Source of the DNA: Ruminococcaceae bacterium UBA3751 | GTDB lineage: Bacteria; Bacillota; Clostridia; Oscillospirales; Acutalibacteraceae | DNA length: 64,000 bases | Reading direction: 5' to 3' | Assembly (NCBI GenBank): GCA_002371215.1 | Contig: DFGL01000039.1 | Span: forward strand, 13,961 to 77,960 | Part shown: positions 60,400 through 64,000 of the stretch, in pieces | Layout of the letters: every line of letters begins with the position of its first letter | Position numbering within the stretch: the stretch's first letter is position 1 | Position numbers and translations under genes: made by a program | Notes under the pieces: model-generated | What the model was told of the DNA's origin: nothing | Seen by the model: the letters and a program-made list of their open reading frames with translations, nothing else | Databases searched by the model: none

Positions 60400-60726
60400 A
60401 TGAGATATTCAAAAGAATTATTGAAGGGCAGTACCCATCTCCTTGTTCTTGCAGTTCTTGAGAACAGGGATTTATACGGCTACAAAATTATCAGAGAGCT
60501 TGAAATCAGAAGTGAAAATGCATTTGAAATGAGTGAGGGTACTCTTTATCCTATTCTTCATGCTCTTGAAAAAGAAAAGCTTCTTGAAAGTTACTGGGAA
60601 GAATTTGACGGAAGAAACAGAAAATACTATCACATTACAAAAAAAGGAAAAAAGCAACTTCGGGAAAAAACTGTGGAATGGAAATCCTTCAGTTCCAATG
60701 TTAACAAGGTATTGGAATTCTCATAA
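60400..60726 (+). CDS. PadR-family transcriptional repressor
   Basis: A 108-residue winged-helix protein from the ATG at 60400 (AAAGGAG 7 nt upstream; the frame stays open into the promoter but that part is not translated). Core: LLKGSTHLLVLAVLENRDLYGYKIIRELE, then SEGTLYPILHALEKEKLLES and the wing NRKYYHITKKGKKQL. PadR proteins repress neighbouring transport or envelope-stress genes until a ligand binds. The palindrome over its own promoter is the likely operator. The downstream membrane gene is its probable target. The module's more AT-rich codons stand apart from the neighbours. Confidence 0.9.
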   Translation: MRYSKELLKGSTHLLVLAVLENRDLYGYKIIRELEIRSENAFEMSEGTLYPILHALEKEKLLESYWEEFDGRNRKYYHITKKGKKQLREKTVEWKSFSSNVNKVLEFS

Positions 60727-60775
60727 ACAATTATAGTTTTAGTATTATATTTCATATTTAAGGTTTTAAGAGATT

Positions 60776-62056
60776 ATGACAAGAGAAGAATACATTGAGT
60801 CTGTCGTTGCAAATATTAATGACAAACAGACAAGGGAAGAGATTGCAGCTGAGATAGCTGCCCATATTGACGACAGGATACGGTTTTATACGGATGCGGG
60901 CTACGATTACGACTATGCGCTCTCTCAGGCATTGGAGAAAATGGGCAACAGCGAAGCGGTTTCGCAAAGTATGTCACGGCTTTACAAAAACAATTTCGGG
61001 GATAAATTCGCGGCGTACTGGATTTTACTTTCTAACGTTGTTTGTATATTACTTGTAACTTTAGCATTATGGGAGAGCTATGATTTCAGAGATTATTTGA
61101 GAATGGAGTATTTCGGAATATTCGGTGTATTATATGCTATAGCTATCGCTGTTAAACACTCTGATAAAAGGATTATTAAGTGCGGGCTAATATATTATAT
61201 TTTTGTTATTGCAATCAAAGCATTAATGATTATTCATATGGGTATTAAATCTGCGCTTACAAGCCCTATTCTGATATTTATATCTTCCTTAATGACAGGC
61301 GATATACAGGCGGTAAAAACCGTAATTTCAGTAACGTCTCAACTTATTCCTTCCAACCTGTTATTTATTATTTCAGTAATTATTTATACTTTAATTGGCG
61401 GTGTTGTAGTATACTTTTTATTATTTTTGAGTAAGGCAAAAGTCACTAACCGTACGCTTCGGCAAAATCATATAAAGAAATATACGTTTAAAGTGTGTAT
61501 CGGTCTATTGCTATTTATATGCACAATAGTTATGCTCTTCTGCATATTTGGAATTAAAGGAATAAAAGACAGTTACAAAGCTCAGGACAGAATCGTAATC
61601 GTTGAAAGTGATACAATTGTTGATTTTTCAAACGAATTAACCAATGATAAGTTAAGCGATATTGCGTATGAAGATAAATCAAAACTTGACGTAAACGGCA
61701 AAACTTTATTATTAAGTATTTTTGATTCCCGAAATGACCTTGAGCCCTATTATGAGTACAACTATATTGATACGGTTAACGGCAAAAGCACTTCGTCATA
61801 TATGTCAGAAGGAAACATTGGGAAGTTGAAATATTTAATCAAAAACAACGTTCTTGATTATACGCCGAATTATGATTATGTGTATGTTTTTTCCTTCCCT
61901 GCAGACCCCGATGAGGCAGGATATTCCTTCAAAAAAGAATACCGTAAAAGCAACTGGGTTAAAACAAATAAGAAGAGCGAATTCACTTATCCCGTTGAGC
62001 AGGGTAAGTATCCGGTAAATATTAACCATATAACAATTGAGAGTAAAAACAAATAA
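60776..62056 (+). CDS. Permease-prefix/DUF1700-type membrane protein
   Basis: A protein of 426 residues. The N-terminal ~75 residues form the helical 'permease prefix' seen in partners of PadR regulators (REEYIESVVANINDKQTREEIAAEIAAHIDDRI, YDYALSQALEKMGN). Seven or so TM segments (~80-275) and a C-terminal extracytoplasmic domain (~280-426) follow. No transporter motif. It lies 49 nt after padR in the same operon; PadR-prefix pairs are common in Firmicutes, and are thought to sense envelope conditions or antimicrobials. Function inferred only from that pairing. Confidence 0.72.
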   Translation: MTREEYIESVVANINDKQTREEIAAEIAAHIDDRIRFYTDAGYDYDYALSQALEKMGNSEAVSQSMSRLYKNNFGDKFAAYWILLSNVVCILLVTLALWESYDFRDYLRMEYFGIFGVLYAIAIAVKHSDKRIIKCGLIYYIFVIAIKALMIIHMGIKSALTSPILIFISSLMTGDIQAVKTVISVTSQLIPSNLLFIISVIIYTLIGGVVVYFLLFLSKAKVTNRTLRQNHIKKYTFKVCIGLLLFICTIVMLFCIFGIKGIKDSYKAQDRIVIVESDTIVDFSNELTNDKLSDIAYEDKSKLDVNGKTLLLSIFDSRNDLEPYYEYNYIDTVNGKSTSSYMSEGNIGKLKYLIKNNVLDYTPNYDYVYVFSFPADPDEAGYSFKKEYRKSNWVKTNKKSEFTYPVEQGKYPVNINHITIESKNK

Positions 62057-62116
62057 CACAATGAGTTTAATGTTTTTGTCATAGAGTATTAATCCAAGAC
62101 GACTGTCTTTATCATA

Positions 62117-62152
62117 AAAAATAGCGGTACAGGAAACTGTACCGCTATTTTT
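62117..62152. terminator. Bidirectional terminator containing the right 16-bp repeat copy
   Basis: AAAAATAGCGGTACAG pairs perfectly with CTGTACCGCTATTTTT around a GAAA tetraloop. It serves the PadR operon and the convergent small membrane genes. Confidence 0.9.
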
Positions 62153-62459
62153 ATTTAGTGAATTTCTTTTTGAATACGCCCTTCGGGTCTTTTATCAGCA
62201 GGATGATAAGCCATGCAACGAGCCCGAGCGCCGTAACCGTAACGCCGAGGAGTGAATCGTTGAGAATATCGGAAAATGCCTGATTAAAATATTCCGTTTT
62301 AAGCTCTGCGTATTCAAACACAAAGTCCATAAGCCACATAAGTGAAGCGCCCCAGTAAATAAGGGAGAGCGTTCCGAGCTTATACGTATCCCTTTGCTCG
62401 TTTACGTACCATACTATGGTAGCAATGAGAGCTGCGATAATGGTAATAAGTAAAGTCAT
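62151..62459 (-). CDS. Small membrane protein of unknown function
   Basis: A protein of 102 residues with three likely TM segments (~2-20, ~28-48, ~68-90) and a basic tail (KDPKGVFKKKFTK). No motif recognised. It lies 9 nt after the next gene on the same strand and is cotranscribed with it; both are ordinary-looking inner-membrane proteins with regular codon use. Confidence 0.65.
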   Translation of the reverse strand: MTLLITIIAALIATIVWYVNEQRDTYKLGTLSLIYWGASLMWLMDFVFEYAELKTEYFNQAFSDILNDSLLGVTVTALGLVAWLIILLIKDPKGVFKKKFTK

Positions 62460-62468
62460 TTTTCCTCC

Positions 62469-62882
62469 TTATGCCTCGCTCTTTTTAAGGGCTTTTTTAA
62501 TGCTGTTAACCTTAGCCTCTGCAACGGCGCAGATAACGCCCCATACAGCGGTAACCGTAACAGCCATCGAAACGCCTACGGTTGCCATTTCGTGAAGCAT
62601 TTCGGCTTTATCCTCGGGATTAGCCATCGCCGTCAGGAAGGGTGCGAACGGAACTACCTCCCCGTGCCAGAAATGCTCAAAGGCGAGAAGAAGAACTCCG
62701 CCCCAGAGAAGGCCTAAAAGCCAGCCGAGTCTTTTTGACCAGGTGATTTTCGGCTCATCGGAAGCAAACTTGTTGCCGTCTGCAAGCTTGGGAGCCTCAA
62801 TTTTCTGCTCTGATTTTTTTGCTGCAAGGTAAGCTGCGGTAACAACGACAGCCTCAACAGCGGGAACTATAAAACATGCCAT
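62469..62882 (-). CDS. Small membrane protein of unknown function
   Basis: A protein of 137 residues: an N-terminal TM segment (~3-20), a charged loop, a second TM (~50-68, LGWLLGLLWGGVLLLAF) with FEHFWHGEVVPF following, and a third near 100-120. The His-containing loop could bind metal, but nothing identifies a family. AAGGAGG precedes the ATG. Pairs with the 102-residue protein. Confidence 0.65.
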   Translation of the reverse strand: MACFIVPAVEAVVVTAAYLAAKKSEQKIEAPKLADGNKFASDEPKITWSKRLGWLLGLLWGGVLLLAFEHFWHGEVVPFAPFLTAMANPEDKAEMLHEMATVGVSMAVTVTAVWGVICAVAEAKVNSIKKALKKSEA

Positions 62883-62966
62883 AATAATTTCCTCCTTATA
62901 TTTATAACTTTATTATATTAAACCGACAAAGCCCAAACAAGCCCCGTAGGGGGATATTTTTTTGAA

Positions 62967-62995
62967 TTGACTTTATATTATATATTTATTACAAT
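62967..62995 (+). promoter_or_regulatory. Promoter of the second GH3 gene
   Basis: TTGACT (62967-62972), 17-bp spacer, TACAAT (62990-62995), 20 bp before the ATG. Confidence 0.6.
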
Positions 62996-63014
62996 AAAAA
63001 AGGGAGTGATATTT

Positions 63015-64000
63015 ATGACGTTTAACGATGCGGTTAAAAAATACTATGCCGATATGACGGATGAAACGCTTTATGAGGCGGCGTCAGAGCTTTGCAGGGA
63101 GCTTAAGCTCAGCGAGAAGCTTCATATGCTTTCGGGTCAGCGCTTTTTTATGCGCAACGGCTTTGACCTGATAACGAAGGGGCAGAAATATAACTGCCGT
63201 CCTTGTCTCAGCGGCGGGGTTAAACGGCTCGGTATTCCCGCCGTGGCGTTTTCGGACGGACCGCGCGGCGTCGTTATGGGAAACAGTACCTGCTTTCCCG
63301 TTTCCATGGCTCGCGGCGCAGCGTTTGACGAGGAACTTGAATACGAGATAGGCTCTGCGATTGCGGACGAGGTTGCCGCTCAGGGCGGTAACTATTTTGC
63401 GGGCATATGCATTAACCTTCTGCGTAATCCCCGCTGGGGCAGAGCGCAGGAAACCTACGGAGAGGACCCGTTTTTGCTCGGCAGAATGGGTGCCGCTCTT
63501 ACTAAGGCAGTTCAGGATAAGGGGATTATCGCCTGTCCGAAGCACTATGCGGTAAACAGCATTGAAAATATCCGTTTTGACGTTAACGTTCTCGCTGACG
63601 AAAAAACGCTCCACGAAGTTTACCTTCCGCATTTCAAAGCCTGTATTGACGCGGGCGCAATGTCAATTATGGGCGCGTATAATTTATTCCGCTCAGAGCA
63701 TTGCTGCGAGAGTAAGTATTTATTAAAAGACGTTTTAAGAGAGCAGTGGGGCTTTACGGGCTTTACAATTTCCGATTTCTTAATGGGAGTAAGAAACGCG
63801 CCGAGAGCGTTAAAGGCGGGGCTTGATATTGAAATGCCCCAGATTATGCACTATGCAACCCTTCCGCTTGATTTAAAGCTCGGAAAAGTTTCAATGGACG
63901 ATATTAACGCCTCGGTTGAAAGCATACTCCGAGGGCTGATAAAAATTACGCCGAAGCTCAGGTATACCTCGCAGTCGGTAATCGCCTGCAAAAAGCATAC
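63015..64000 (+). CDS. GH3 glycoside hydrolase, 3' part outside the window
   Basis: At least 328 codons, open at the window edge; translated by hand from ATG with GGGAGTGAT upstream. This is the GH3 N-terminal TIM barrel in the usual position: LKLSEKLHMLSGQ, IPAVAFSDGPRGVV, NLLRNPRWGRAQETYGEDP, ACPKHYAVNS and the nucleophile Asp254 in TISDFLMG. Unlike the enzyme at 3361 the barrel comes first. Probably a cytosolic beta-glucosidase or related exo-glycosidase (no signal peptide). The C-terminal sandwich cannot be seen. Confidence 0.88.
   Translation, partial: MTFNDAVKKYYADMTDETLYEAASELCRELKLSEKLHMLSGQRFFMRNGFDLITKGQKYNCRPCLSGGVKRLGIPAVAFSDGPRGVVMGNSTCFPVSMARGAAFDEELEYEIGSAIADEVAAQGGNYFAGICINLLRNPRWGRAQETYGEDPFLLGRMGAALTKAVQDKGIIACPKHYAVNSIENIRFDVNVLADEKTLHEVYLPHFKACIDAGAMSIMGAYNLFRSEHCCESKYLLKDVLREQWGFTGFTISDFLMGVRNAPRALKAGLDIEMPQIMHYATLPLDLKLGKVSMDDINASVESILRGLIKITPKLRYTSQSVIACKKH

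Overview
The window looks like a stretch of chromosome from a low-to-mid GC, anaerobic, endospore-lineage Firmicute of the class Clostridia, probably a gut Oscillospirales/Ruminococcaceae-type bacterium. The evidence is SpoIIE, the DnaD/DnaC-type loader pair, an FtsEX-M23 set, PPi-type phosphofructokinase, rubredoxin, an oxygen-sensitive glycyl radical enzyme, strong AGGAGG-like ribosome sites and sigma-A promoters with 16-17 bp spacers. No phage, plasmid, transposase or CRISPR array was seen. The taxonomic placement is inference.

Layout. 1-3211 (minus): spoIIE followed by a degenerate GlmS-like gene cut by the window edge. 3361-5985: domain-swapped GH3 beta-glucosidase, then a 43-residue mini-rubredoxin. 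6267-9308: ftsE-ftsX-M23 hydrolase. 9388-11361 (minus): dnaD-like and dnaC-like genes. 11491-11566: tRNA-Gly(GCC), followed by an inverted partial copy of its own 3' end. 11946-22469: a 10.4-kb gene for a secreted 3453-residue LamG/GH43 protein plus a 46-residue companion ORF. 22553-22824: a MITE-like element. 22832-26881 (minus): purL and a CsoR-like regulator. 27021-28539: a triple-PAS protein and a PTS-IIA-like gene with an apparent frameshift at its start. 28619-34541 (minus): CdaR-like regulator, RsuA, DUF4830, and an FHA/SEDS/class B PBP cell-wall operon. 34684-40210: galM, an M28-like membrane peptidase (minus), PPi-PFK and a secreted lipase-like protein. 40260-45012 (minus): serC-serA and three coupled unknown membrane-associated genes. 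45172-49579: murI, DUF1934, argS and a radical SAM gene. 49650-54358 (minus): a dlt-like cluster (SGNH, MBOAT, carrier protein, AMP ligase). 54524-60207: aldehyde dehydrogenase, glycyl radical activase, glycyl radical enzyme and a zinc macrodomain. 60400-62056: a PadR/DUF1700-type module bounded by 16-bp direct repeats. 62151-62882 (minus): two small membrane proteins. 63015 to the end: a second GH3 enzyme.

How it fits together. Cell-envelope functions dominate: FtsEX-hydrolase, SEDS/PBP, glutamate racemase and dlt-like acylation. Plant-polysaccharide use (giant GH43, two GH3, GalM) feeds a PPi-dependent glycolysis. The four-gene glycyl-radical operon is the most system-like unit: an anaerobic radical dehydratase or lyase, its activase, an aldehyde-oxidising enzyme and an ADP-ribose-directed macrodomain in one transcript. 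Convergent gene pairs repeatedly share a single bidirectional hairpin terminator. All calls come from reading sequence and translated proteins; no database search was run.
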